Positions 14,828 to 22,978 of a stretch of 23,110 nucleotides of DNA are shown here, in pieces (the stretch's first letter is position 1; each line of letters starts with the position of its first letter). The translations under genes were made by a program, and so were the position numbers. This DNA is from Deltaproteobacteria bacterium (GTDB taxonomy: Bacteria > Desulfobacterota > Syntrophia > Syntrophales > UBA5619). The notes beneath the pieces are model-generated. The model was not told where the DNA came from and searched no databases. It saw only the letters and a list, made by a program, of their open reading frames with translations. The stretch covers positions 1-23,110 of the forward strand of contig JAPLJY010000120.1 in the NCBI GenBank assembly GCA_026388345.1, written 5' to 3'.

Positions 14828-16336
14828 TTAGTCGTCCGCGGACTCCGCAAAAACCTGCCGTTTTTTTTTGATCGCAGGTAAAACCGAGGAGGCCAGGAGC
14901 GCAAAACAGATCAAGAGGGTAACCAGAGAAATCGGCCTCGTAAAAAAAATCCAGCCGCTTCCATCAGCGATAAGAAGGGACTGGCGAAGCGTTTTTTCCA
15001 TCGTGGGCCCGAGGACCATGGCCAGGATAAGCGGTGCGGCCGGCCATTCGAATTTCTTGAATAAATAGCCCATAACCCCGAAGACGACCATGATCGTGCA
15101 CTCATCGATGTTGCTATTCAAGCTGTAGGCCCCCACGAGGCAGAAAAGGAGGATCAGGGGAAAGAGCAGGTGGTATGGGACTTTTAAGACCTGCACCCAC
15201 AGACCGATCAGGGGGAGGTTCAGAATAACGAGCATGGCGTTTCCAAGATACATGCTCGCGACAACTCCCCAGAAGAGATCGGGGTGCTGCGAAATCATCC
15301 GGGGACCGGGCTGCACCCCGTAAATCATCATGGCCCCCAGCAGGAGGGCCATAACCACATTGGAAGGAAGTCCGAGAGTAAACAGGGGGATGAAGGCCCC
15401 TCCCGCTCCGGCATTGTTGGCGGACTCCGGTCCAGCGACCCCTTCAATGGCACCCTTGCCGAACTCCTCCCGATGCTTGGAAAGCTTTACCTCGGTGGCA
15501 TAACTCGCGAAAGACGCTAATACCCCTCCGCCTCCGGGAAGAACCCCGAGGAAGAAACCCAGGACCGATCCCCGAAGAATAGGCATAGCGCTCCTTTTCC
15601 AGTCATCAAGGTTGGGAAGCAGCCCTTTTAAAGTTGTTTTGAAGACATCCGCTTTTAGGGTAAGTTCCGTGTTCAGGAGCACTTCCGAGATGCCGAAGAG
15701 TCCCATGGCCACAGGCACCAGTCCCACGCCATCAAACAGGATGGGAATTCCAAAGGTGAAGCGTTCCTTGCCGGACAGGATGTCCGTTCCCACGGTGCCC
15801 AGGAAGACCCCGAAAGCGGCCATGCAGAGCGCCTTGGGCATGGAATCTCCAGCCAGAAAAGTGACCATGATAATTCCCAGAATCATTAGACAAAAGTATT
15901 CCGGCGGGCCGAACCTCAGGGCAAATGTGGCCAGAGGGGGAGCGACCAGCATGAGGCCGATGATGCTGATGGTCCCCCCAATGAAAGAGCCGAATGCGGA
16001 GATCCCCAGGGCAGGTCCGGCCCGGCCCTTGCGGGCCATCTGATAGCCGTCGATGCAGGTCACAACGCTGGCAGTCTCTCCGGGGATATTCAGGAGGATG
16101 GAGGTGGTGGAACCGCCGTACATCGCACCGTAATAAATCCCGCTCAACATGATGATCGCACCGATTGGATCGATGCCGTAGGTGACCGGCAAAAGAAGCG
16201 CCATGGCTGCCGCAGGACCCAACCCCGGCAGGACGCCGACCATTGTTCCAAGCAGAACGCCAATGAAGCACATCAAAAGGTTGTGGGGCTGCAACGCCAC
16301 TCCCAAGCCATAAAATAAGTGTTGGATCGTTTCCAT
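14828..16336 (-). CDS. tctA: tripartite tricarboxylate transporter, large membrane subunit TctA
   Basis: This 502-residue polytopic membrane protein is the TctA subunit of a tripartite tricarboxylate transporter, which moves a carboxylate into the cytoplasm using an ion gradient. Family signatures include [21 protein letters not shown] at about 34-54, [14 protein letters not shown] at 74-87 and, in the second half of the repeat, [21 protein letters not shown] and [35 protein letters not shown] segments. About ten to twelve hydrophobic helices are apparent. Its ATG lies 11 bases after the tctB stop, with GGAG six bases upstream, so the two are coupled. Substrates of this family include citrate, tartrate, phthalates and other organic acids; the sequence alone does not decide. 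Confidence 0.93.
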   Translation of the reverse strand: METIQHLFYGLGVALQPHNLLMCFIGVLLGTMVGVLPGLGPAAAMALLLPVTYGIDPIGAIIMLSGIYYGAMYGGSTTSILLNIPGETASVVTCIDGYQMARKGRAGPALGISAFGSFIGGTISIIGLMLVAPPLATFALRFGPPEYFCLMILGIIMVTFLAGDSMPKALCMAAFGVFLGTVGTDILSGKERFTFGIPILFDGVGLVPVAMGLFGISEVLLNTELTLKADVFKTTLKGLLPNLDDWKRSAMPILRGSVLGFFLGVLPGGGGVLASFASYATEVKLSKHREEFGKGAIEGVAGPESANNAGAGGAFIPLFTLGLPSNVVMALLLGAMMIYGVQPGPRMISQHPDLFWGVVASMYLGNAMLVILNLPLIGLWVQVLKVPYHLLFPLILLFCLVGAYSLNSNIDECTIMVVFGVMGYLFKKFEWPAAPLILAMVLGPTMEKTLRQSLLIADGSGWIFFTRPISLVTLLICFALLASSVLPAIKKKRQVFAESADD

Positions 16337-16347
16337 AGTTTACTCCA

Positions 16348-16821
16348 TCAGAATCCGAGGAAGCCGCGCGGCAGCTGAGATTCCAGAAAAACTTGAAACA
16401 AGATGTAAAAACCCGCTGTCGTGACCAGGGCGGTCAGAATGGTAACCCACCATTTTGGCTTGCGCAGCAATCGGCTGAATAAGAGCATAATGAGGATGGT
16501 AGCCAGCACGAAACCCAAGACCTTCAGGGAAAAACAGTAGAGGAAAAGGGCTGCTGTGACCACAGCCATCCGATTCCATTTCTTTCCCTCCCACAGGCTC
16601 CGCAAAGGTTTCCATCCTCGTTTCAGGCTGATAATCAGAGGGATCGCAGCAAAAGAAGCCATGCAAACCCCGGAGAAGAAAGGCACAAAGCCGGCGCCCG
16701 GTTCTTCAAAACTTCCGAATCCGTAATGAAAAGACCCCACCGTGACGGTCAGCCCGATGATCACCATAACGATGCTGCCAAGAGGATGAGATTCCAGATT
16801 TGTATTTTCTTTCGATTTCAT
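16348..16821 (-). CDS. tctB: tripartite tricarboxylate transporter, small membrane subunit TctB
   Basis: A 157-residue protein with four predicted membrane helices: about 17-33, 45-63, 84-110 and 123-146. TctB is the poorly conserved small partner of TctA; the pattern GSFxxGxxxEPGAGFVPFFSGVCM after helix one, here FEEPGAGFVPFFSG, is characteristic. It forms the membrane complex with TctA and receives substrate from TctC. The ATG at 16821 is preceded by TAAGGA immediately upstream, a somewhat close spacing. In most operons tctC, tctB and tctA are adjacent; here 347 bases separate tctB from tctC. That gap contains a transposon-related remnant on the opposite strand (16853-17139). Confidence 0.88.
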   Translation of the reverse strand: MKSKENTNLESHPLGSIVMVIIGLTVTVGSFHYGFGSFEEPGAGFVPFFSGVCMASFAAIPLIISLKRGWKPLRSLWEGKKWNRMAVVTAALFLYCFSLKVLGFVLATILIMLLFSRLLRKPKWWVTILTALVTTAGFYILFQVFLESQLPRGFLGF

Positions 16822-16852
16822 TCCTTACCCCTAAAAAAATCATACATCCCCG

Positions 16853-17139
16853 GCTCGAAGTGTGCCACATTTGGACATCTACCTGCTCGCGATCCTGGCC
16901 CGACAAGTTCACGCCGACTGGCAGGCCAAGTATGGGCATCCCGCGCATGCACTGGAATCCTTCGTGGACCGCAACTATTTCAAGGGATCCTGCTACCGGG
17001 CGGACAACTGTCTGGGGCTTGCCTAAGACGCAACGGTGCATCAGCAACGAACACAACCATTACCTCCGCGCTACGGTTAGGGACATGAATCCCTATCCGC
17101 TAAGCCCGGACTCCCGGCAGTGTTGCGCGAATGATCGGT
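16853..17139 (+). pseudogene. DUF4338 (DruA-like) protein fragment, frameshifted
   Basis: Opposite to the transporter genes the plus strand encodes VPHLDIYLLAILARQV, then HADWQAKYGHPAHALESFVD, RNYFKGSCYRADN and LGLA before a stop at 17024. The next frame continues the same protein: LPKTQRC, NEHNHYLRATVRDMNPYPL and SPDSRQCCAND. This order (an LAxxLARxVxxDWxxxYGxP block, ESFVD, F.G.CYRA.N, LGKT.G and a final YPL motif) is that of DUF4338 proteins, which occur in insertion-like elements and as DruA of Druantia defence systems. The N-terminal half is missing and a frameshift separates the two visible parts, so it is a dead fragment. It probably marks an old insertion between tctC and tctB. Confidence 0.6.
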
Positions 17140-17168
17140 TACATTTCTCATCCCTTTCCCATACTGAT

Positions 17169-18152
17169 TCACTTATTAAAAGCGTTGCGGCCCACTGTCT
17201 TTATGATCTCTCCGATTTGCTGATGTTCCGTGAACACCTTCTTGGTTAATGCCTCACTGCCGACCGGGTCGTATGTTTTGTTTGCTTTATTCAGGACTTT
17301 CTTAACCTCGTCATCCGCGAAGGCTTGAAGAAAGGCTTTCTCCAGTATCTTCTGGATTTCCTTTGGAGTATCCGCAGGGACAGTCCATACATAGGAGTCA
17401 TTAGCGGAAAAATCATATCCTTTCTCCAAGATTGTCGGAACATCCGGTAAGAGTGGGTTTCGTTTAGCGTCATAAACAAGGAGAGGGCGAAGCTGACCCG
17501 TTATAATATATTCCCGTTCAGCGGCAAGCGCCATACTTCCAATATCTACGTGCCCGCCCAATACGGCGGTATAAGCCTCAGGACCAGTCAAAAAAGGCAC
17601 GTGAATCCACTGCAGGCCTTCTTTCATGGCCAAATATTCCATCATGAGGTGCTGCTCACTACCGACCCCTGTTGTCGAGTACTTGACCTTCTTCGGGTTT
17701 TTCTTGACGTATTGGATCAATTCTTCGAAGTTCTTCCACGGGCTTTCCTTTCCTGTCAAAAGGTAGTTCGTGAGCGTGGCATGCTGGGCCACGTAGGCGA
17801 AATCTTTCAACGGGTCGTAAGGAACGGTGCGAGTCCAGGGAGTCAAGGAGTACACGCTCCGCATCGTCTGAAAAACGGAATATCCGTCATTTAGTTTTCC
17901 CGATTTGATCCGCCCCAGGACCAGAGCGCCGGCTGCCCCGGGAACGTTCTGTATAATCACAGGCTGATTGAGAATCTTGGAGAGAGGCTTCGCGATGACA
18001 CGATCCAACGTATCATTTACTGATCCGACGCCCCAGCCCACCAGAAGCTCAACCGGTTTCTCCGGGAAACCGGCAGCTCCGGCCGCTCCCCACGGGAGAA
18101 GAAAAGAAATGACGCCAATCGCCATGGTCACATATAAAGCACGAATTTTCAT
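17169..18152 (-). CDS. tctC: tripartite tricarboxylate transporter substrate-binding protein TctC (Bug family)
   Basis: This 327-residue periplasmic binding protein of the Bug/TctC family has a Sec signal peptide (MKIR, hydrophobic core to about residue 22, cleavage near AGAAG). The mature start GFPEKPVELLVGWGVGS matches the family opening YPxKPIxxxVPxxxGG. The usual ligand-loop elements follow: NVPGAAGALVLG, YDPLKDFAYVAQ, KVKYSTTGVGSEQHLMMEYLA and AVLGGHVDIGS. In this family two water-mediated loops hold a carboxylate, so the ligand is an organic acid. GGAG upstream of ATG at 18152 supports the start. About 230 bases lie between the B12-subunit stop and this gene; they include the repeat copy B but no other recognisable gene. 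Confidence 0.92.
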   Translation of the reverse strand: MKIRALYVTMAIGVISFLLPWGAAGAAGFPEKPVELLVGWGVGSVNDTLDRVIAKPLSKILNQPVIIQNVPGAAGALVLGRIKSGKLNDGYSVFQTMRSVYSLTPWTRTVPYDPLKDFAYVAQHATLTNYLLTGKESPWKNFEELIQYVKKNPKKVKYSTTGVGSEQHLMMEYLAMKEGLQWIHVPFLTGPEAYTAVLGGHVDIGSMALAAEREYIITGQLRPLLVYDAKRNPLLPDVPTILEKGYDFSANDSYVWTVPADTPKEIQKILEKAFLQAFADDEVKKVLNKANKTYDPVGSEALTKKVFTEHQQIGEIIKTVGRNAFNK

Positions 18153-18374
18153 TGGAAGCGCTCCTTTCCTTTATAAGGTTTCATATAACTAGCCGGGTAA
18201 CCCCACCGTGCCAAGTTCTACAGAAACACCCGTTGTTTCTTGATTTCCTTCATTTTCAAAGATATACATGCGGAAATCCGATAACAGGCAATCTTACCAG
18301 CGACGATTTCCATGATCTTCGTCCAAAACCTAAACGCCTCCGAAGATGTCGCCTCGTTGCCATTATATTGTCCA

Positions 18375-18453
18375 TCCTCCCTCACTGTCTATTGTTTGTG
18401 CCAATTGTCTGTACAAATTCGACAATGTCTTTCAACGAGCTACCGGCGGGGTA
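18375..18453 (-). repeat. copy B of the B12-subunit 3'-end repeat
   Basis: This is the functional context of the repeat also present at 10411-10485. It comprises the last codons of the mutase small subunit (from YPAG), its stop, and a GGGAGGA ribosome-binding site. Here no gene begins at the proper distance after that site; the next gene starts over 200 bases later. At copy A the same site serves the thiolase, so the ancestral neighbour of this gene was probably the thiolase. Confidence 0.7.
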
Positions 18454-18804
18454 AAGCTCCTTGACACCCATCTCCTTCAGTACGACGATATCTTCTACCG
18501 GGATCACGCCTCCCCCGATCACGACAATCTTCTCCGCGCCCTTCTCCTTCAGTAGACGGAGGATCTCCGGGAAAAAGGTCATGTGGGCACCGGAAAGAAT
18601 GCTGATCCCAATCGCATCAACATCCTCCTGAATTGCCGCTTCAACGACCATTTCAGGGGTCTGGCGAAGTCCCGTATAGATCACCTCCATCCCTGCATCC
18701 GCCAGGGCCCGGGCAACCACCTTGGCCCCTACCTCGTGACCATCCAGACCCACCTTGGCAACCAGCACCCTGATCCTCTTCTTCTCTATATTCTGTCCAT
18801 CCAT
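18382..18804 (-). CDS. B12-binding small subunit of a methylmalonyl-CoA mutase-type acyl-CoA mutase
   Basis: This 140-residue protein is the stand-alone cobalamin-binding domain of an adenosylcobalamin-dependent acyl-CoA mutase. The lower-ligand motif DGHEVG is at 21-26 (DxHxxG, His23 replacing dimethylbenzimidazole on cobalt). The partner loops SILSGAH (68-74) and IGGGVIP (96-102) line the nucleotide tail. Length is as expected for a split mutase small subunit of the methylmalonyl-, isobutyryl- or 2-hydroxyisobutyryl-CoA mutase type. It follows the large subunit after 44 bases. GGAG directly abuts the ATG and a G-run lies eight bases upstream. Its 3' end is duplicated before the thiolase gene. 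Confidence 0.92.
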   Translation of the reverse strand: MDGQNIEKKRIRVLVAKVGLDGHEVGAKVVARALADAGMEVIYTGLRQTPEMVVEAAIQEDVDAIGISILSGAHMTFFPEILRLLKEKGAEKIVVIGGGVIPVEDIVVLKEMGVKELYPAGSSLKDIVEFVQTIGTNNRQ

Positions 18805-18848
18805 CTCCTTTACCCCCCAACAGGCTTCCGGGCATTTTGGAACAACCC

Positions 18849-20525
18849 CTAAAACTGCGCAACAACTTGGTGTTCACCGTAAATCTCGCGCAGGACCTGG
18901 CAGATTTCACCCACCGTCGCGTACGCCCTCACCGCCTCCAGGACAGGCTCTACCATGTTTTGCCCTCGCAGGGCTGCCTCCCGAACACCGGACAAGGTTT
19001 CCCTCACTCTCGCCCCGTCCCGCTCCGCCTTCAGAGCCCTCAGTCTCGCCAATTGCCTCTCCTCCACCTGGGGGTTCACCCGAAAAGATCCCGGTGGAAG
19101 ATTCTCATCGCTCTTGAAAATGTTCACCCCCACCGAAACCCGCTCCCCCGTCTCAAACTCCCGCTGCCTCCTGACTGCACCTCGCGTGATGACCCCCTGA
19201 CAATAACCCTTCTCGATTGCCAAAAGGGATCCGCCCAACTCCTCCACCTTGACCATCTCCGCGAGGATGCCCTGCTCGATTTCTTTGGTCAGACTTTCCA
19301 GATAGTATGATCCTCCCAAGGGATCTACGGTCCTGGAAAATCCCAACTCATGGGCAATAATCTGGAGAGTGCGAATGGACACCTTGCAAGCTTCATCATT
19401 AGGCGTCGCCATCGCCTCGTCATAGGAGGCATCCTGAAGGAATTGAACCCCGCCCAGCGCATAGGCCAGAGCGGCAAAGGCAATCCGAACAATGTTGTTC
19501 TTCGGCTCCTTGAGGGTCTCGCCCCCATGAGAATAGCAGTTCATCTTGATGGCCATCGCATCGGAGTCTTTCGCGCCGAAGCGGTCCCGCATCAAACCGG
19601 CCCACACCTTCCGCGCCGCCCGGCAGTTGCCGATCGTCACGAAAAAATCCTCCCGCTCATCTACATAAAGGATGAGCAAAGGAGCGATCTGATCGATGGT
19701 AAGACCTCGCCGCAACAGGTCGTCGATGTAAACCAACCCGTTCGACATCGCAAAGGCCATGCCCTTCGTCGACCCCGATCCGGAGGCGTTAATGTGGTTG
19801 ACGCACATGTGCATCGGATACCAGTGAGCGGCTTTCTGGGCGCAGTATTCAATAGCGTCGCAGGCAAAATGAACTGCCCTATCCATCGGGAAGATGTAGG
19901 TCCCGCGGGCAATATACTCCTTGATCGGGTCGTTCTGCAAGTCGACCACATACTCCTCAGGTTTCAGCCCCTGTTTCTCCCCCAGGGCGATGAGCAGCGC
20001 TAACGCAATGGGCCCGATCGAGTTACCCATCATCCCAACCCGCTTGAAGCTATTGAGGGGAATCCCAGCGAAGAGGATCTCCATGTCCTGTAAGGAATTG
20101 ATCGACACGCCGACGCGACCGATCTCCCCCTTGGACATGATATGATCCGAATCATAACCGATCTGGCTGGGCAGATCCGAAGCGATTTGCACTTCGTCGG
20201 CACCCCAGGCCAGAATCTTCCTGTACCGTTCGTTGCTGTCCTCCGGGGTGCCAAATCCAGAATAAATCCGAACCCGGAATGGTTCACCCCGGTTCATGCT
20301 GGGATTGATCCCCCGCGTATAGGGATACTCCCCCGGAAAACCCAAGTCTTTCTCGTAATCGAAACCCTGCTCCGCCAAATCCAGCGGCGAGTAAAGCGGC
20401 CTCACCTCAATTCCTGCGTCCGTTACGAACCGCGGTCGGCGCTCGGGCTTCTCCTTAATGTATTTCGCCCTGGTTTCCTTTTCCCAGTGTTCCCGAGCCA
20501 TAAACATTCTTTTATTGGATTCCAT
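18849..20525 (-). CDS. large subunit of an adenosylcobalamin-dependent acyl-CoA mutase, non-canonical active site
   Basis: This 558-residue protein is the substrate-binding TIM-barrel subunit of a methylmalonyl-CoA mutase-family enzyme, which shifts a thioester (or related) group between neighbouring carbons by a radical mechanism. Recognisable segments are [65 protein letters not shown] and [10 protein letters not shown]. Compared with the Propionibacterium enzyme as I remember it, Arg86, Tyr88, Gln197, Arg207 and His244 keep the Arg87/Tyr89/Gln197/Arg207/His244 positions. Tyr243 is Asn, Gln88 is Ile and Ser114 is Gln. The retained Arg207 suggests a second carboxylate on the substrate, but the altered pocket argues against plain methylmalonyl-CoA. 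ATG at 20525 has GGAG five bases upstream. It precedes the B12 subunit in one operon with the CaiB gene. Confidence 0.9.
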   Translation of the reverse strand: MESNKRMFMAREHWEKETRAKYIKEKPERRPRFVTDAGIEVRPLYSPLDLAEQGFDYEKDLGFPGEYPYTRGINPSMNRGEPFRVRIYSGFGTPEDSNERYRKILAWGADEVQIASDLPSQIGYDSDHIMSKGEIGRVGVSINSLQDMEILFAGIPLNSFKRVGMMGNSIGPIALALLIALGEKQGLKPEEYVVDLQNDPIKEYIARGTYIFPMDRAVHFACDAIEYCAQKAAHWYPMHMCVNHINASGSGSTKGMAFAMSNGLVYIDDLLRRGLTIDQIAPLLILYVDEREDFFVTIGNCRAARKVWAGLMRDRFGAKDSDAMAIKMNCYSHGGETLKEPKNNIVRIAFAALAYALGGVQFLQDASYDEAMATPNDEACKVSIRTLQIIAHELGFSRTVDPLGGSYYLESLTKEIEQGILAEMVKVEELGGSLLAIEKGYCQGVITRGAVRRQREFETGERVSVGVNIFKSDENLPPGSFRVNPQVEERQLARLRALKAERDGARVRETLSGVREAALRGQNMVEPVLEAVRAYATVGEICQVLREIYGEHQVVAQF

Positions 20526-20578
20526 CAATTCTCCACCCTATTTGTAAACAGCGACAAGTTGTTTGAATGGCCTATGGT

Positions 20579-21808
20579 TCAGACAGTTCCCTCAGCTTTT
20601 AGGTCTTCCAATTCCTTTTGACTCAGATTGAGCCAATCCTCATAAACCTCTGAGTTGTGCTGCCCCAATGTCGGCGCCGGTTGATCAAAACCCGTTTTGG
20701 AAGCACTGAAACGGATCGGCATGCCGGCTGCCTTGACCGAGGGGACCTCCCCAAAATTAGGATGGATGATCGGAACAACGGTTCCTAAATCAAGTAAATT
20801 CTTGTCCGATAAGACTTCCGGGACCTCGCGGACCTGTGAACAGGGTATGCCCTTTATCTCCAGTGCGCTCAAAATATCTTTCTTATATTTTTGTTCAGAC
20901 CAGGCGTTAATGATGGCATCCACTTCATCCGCACGCGCGATCCGTCCCGGCTGGTCTTTGTAACGCTCATCGTCGTACAAATCTTCTCTCCCCATGACGT
21001 TGAGGATGCCCAACCAATGATCATTGCTTCCATGGGCAATCACATAATAACCGTCCTTGGCTTTGTAGACGTTGAATGGAGTCAGCCGAGTCAAGCGACT
21101 CCCGCTACGTGGCGGATAACCTTGGGAGATCCAAAAATCAGGGGCTTCATCCATCATAAAGGACAAAACACTATCCAGCATTGAAACATCAACTTGCTGG
21201 CCTTTTCCTGTTTTATGACAATATTCAAGCGCAGCCATAATACCTATGCAGGAAAACAACCCTCCTGCCAAATCGCTCGTCGCAATGCCACTTCTTGTTG
21301 GCGGACCGTCCGGATGCCCGTTGACGCTCATCGCACCACCAATCGCCTGGATTACAATGTCAAATGCCGGCAAATTGGCATAAGCCCCTTCCGCCCCAAA
21401 GCCGGTTAAAGAGCAATAGACGATCTTGGGGTTTGCCTCCGACAACACAGAATAGGACAATCCCAGCTTATTCATTATCCCGGGTCGGAAATTTTCCACC
21501 ACCACATCCGCCTTTTCCACCAAGCGCAGAAATATCTCTTTTCCTTTCGGAGATTTCAGATTCAAAGAGATGCCCTTTTTGTTCCGGCATCGCTTGAGAA
21601 CGGCCAATGAAATATCATCTCGGGTCTCTCTGGAGATGCTCACACCCTTCTCTCCAACATAGGGAGGCATATGGCGTGCAGGATCTCCCTTCACCGGAGG
21701 TTCGATCTTGATCACCTCCGCCCCAAGACCACTGAATATCATCGTACAATAGGAACCCGCCAGAAATTGAGTTAAATCTAAAATCTTTATTCCATCAAGA
21801 GGTTTCAT
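20579..21808 (-). CDS. CaiB/BaiF family (class III) CoA-transferase
   Basis: This protein of 409 residues belongs to the family III CoA-transferases, interlocked homodimers such as formyl-CoA:oxalate, carnitine and succinyl-CoA:benzylsuccinate CoA-transferases. The start MKPLDGIKILDLTQFLAGSY, GLGAEVIKIEPP, the segment DVVVENFRPG and the catalytic aspartate in AFDIVIQAIGG (Asp150) are all typical. Further features are GHPDGPPTRSG, DLAGGLFSCIGIMAAL and GKGQQVDVSMLDS. It would activate the pathway acid using a donor acyl-CoA, giving the mutase its CoA thioester. It is the first gene of the series, 54 bases before the mutase large subunit. AAAGGAG before ATG at 21808 supports the start. A TATACT hexamer at 21849-21844 could be a -10 box, but I see no convincing -35. 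Confidence 0.92.
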   Translation of the reverse strand: MKPLDGIKILDLTQFLAGSYCTMIFSGLGAEVIKIEPPVKGDPARHMPPYVGEKGVSISRETRDDISLAVLKRCRNKKGISLNLKSPKGKEIFLRLVEKADVVVENFRPGIMNKLGLSYSVLSEANPKIVYCSLTGFGAEGAYANLPAFDIVIQAIGGAMSVNGHPDGPPTRSGIATSDLAGGLFSCIGIMAALEYCHKTGKGQQVDVSMLDSVLSFMMDEAPDFWISQGYPPRSGSRLTRLTPFNVYKAKDGYYVIAHGSNDHWLGILNVMGREDLYDDERYKDQPGRIARADEVDAIINAWSEQKYKKDILSALEIKGIPCSQVREVPEVLSDKNLLDLGTVVPIIHPNFGEVPSVKAAGMPIRFSASKTGFDQPAPTLGQHNSEVYEDWLNLSQKELEDLKAEGTV

Positions 21809-21882
21809 TCAATTCTGCTCCTTTATTTATTTCTTCTTAATCCAGTATAGAGACCGCTATTGCATGACTTGTTTACAATGCA

Positions 21883-22842
21883 TTACAATTCCCCTGTAGT
21901 TTTAGCCCAAGATAATAGGCGCTTAAGTCCCTCTTCAAGGTTGATCTTTGGAACAAAGCCCAACTCGCGATGTGCTTTTTCTCCATTAAAGCGCCTATAA
22001 GCAACTATCTCTTTTCCTGGGCATGGTACAAATTCGACATTAAACTGTCTACCCTCCAATTCACACACCATTTTAAGCAATTCCCGCACTGTTGTAGGCG
22101 TACCAGAAACAATGTTATAAGCTTCATCAGATACATTCACTTCCAACGCAAGGACATTGGCGTTTGCTACATCTTCGACATAGATAAAATCTTGTACCTC
22201 ATCTCCCGTACCCTCTATTCGTGGAATTCGATGTTTATTTATGTCTGATAACGTCTTCAGAATTAAACGCGGGTAAAGACCATCTGCGTGCTGGCGCGGG
22301 CCATAGACCGAACAATAACGCAAAGCCACATAATTAAGACCGCGCATGTCTCTGAGAGCACGGCATAGCTGTTCAACTGCAATCTTGCATGCTCCGTAGA
22401 TGGTGCGATTCAGGAAGGGTGCTTTTTCTGTTACTGGTTGATCTGTATCAGGCGTTCCATATACAGAAACAGACGATGCATATACAATTTTTTTTACGCC
22501 CAAATCGAGGGCTAAGTCCATTAAAGCATAAGTATCCACAATATTAATCATTAGCGCTTCGCGTTGATTACGCATAGATGGTAAAAGTAAAAGACCTGCC
22601 AAGTGGATTAAAAAATCACTTCCTGCCATGTTTTTTTGTAAGCAAGAAATGTCATTCAAATCCCCTTGAACAATTTTAACCTCTTTTCGGTCTTTTACTG
22701 CGACAAGGTTTTCTTCATTTATAAACTTATCATATACAATAATCTCGCTTACATTCCTGGAGAGAAGCTTCTCGACAGTGTGCGAACCAACCAATCCGGA
22801 CCCGCCTGTAATAAAAACACGACTACCCGCAATAGCTGACAT
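21883..22842 (-). CDS. NAD-dependent epimerase/dehydratase, UDP-glucose 4-epimerase-like
   Basis: A 319-residue extended short-chain dehydrogenase acts on nucleotide sugars. The NAD-binding motif GGSGLVGS is at residues 13-20, Asp61 falls in QGDLND, and the catalytic Ser124 (ASSVSVYG) is followed by the Tyr149/Lys153 pair in YGACK. The motifs RYCSVYGPRQHADG and DFIYVEDVANAN belong to the GalE-like subgroup. It probably epimerises or dehydrates an NDP-sugar for surface polysaccharide. It is AT-rich, 74 bases upstream of the CoA-transferase, and functionally unrelated to it. AAGGAGAT precedes ATG at 22842. It seems to be the end of a different gene set, cut off by the insertion sequence at the right edge. 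Confidence 0.88.
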   Translation of the reverse strand: MSAIAGSRVFITGGSGLVGSHTVEKLLSRNVSEIIVYDKFINEENLVAVKDRKEVKIVQGDLNDISCLQKNMAGSDFLIHLAGLLLLPSMRNQREALMINIVDTYALMDLALDLGVKKIVYASSVSVYGTPDTDQPVTEKAPFLNRTIYGACKIAVEQLCRALRDMRGLNYVALRYCSVYGPRQHADGLYPRLILKTLSDINKHRIPRIEGTGDEVQDFIYVEDVANANVLALEVNVSDEAYNIVSGTPTTVRELLKMVCELEGRQFNVEFVPCPGKEIVAYRRFNGEKAHRELGFVPKINLEEGLKRLLSWAKTTGEL

Positions 22843-22926
22843 TGAAATATCTCCTTAGAATAAGGACTTTTTTAATTGGTCATGTTTATTTGTTCCACTA
22901 TGTGGAAATATAATTCTGTTTTTTTA

Positions 22927-22955
22927 ATCTTTAATCATAAATAAATATTTGTCAA
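22927..22955 (-). promoter_or_regulatory. candidate promoter of the epimerase gene
   Basis: On the minus strand a perfect TTGACA (22955-22950) is followed after 17 bases by AAAGAT (22932-22927), a weak -10 box. It lies in very AT-rich DNA about 85 bases before the epimerase start. The strong -35 makes it credible; the poor -10 leaves it tentative. Confidence 0.35.
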
Positions 22956-22978
22956 GAAAAATTTTAGAAAATGTCGCG

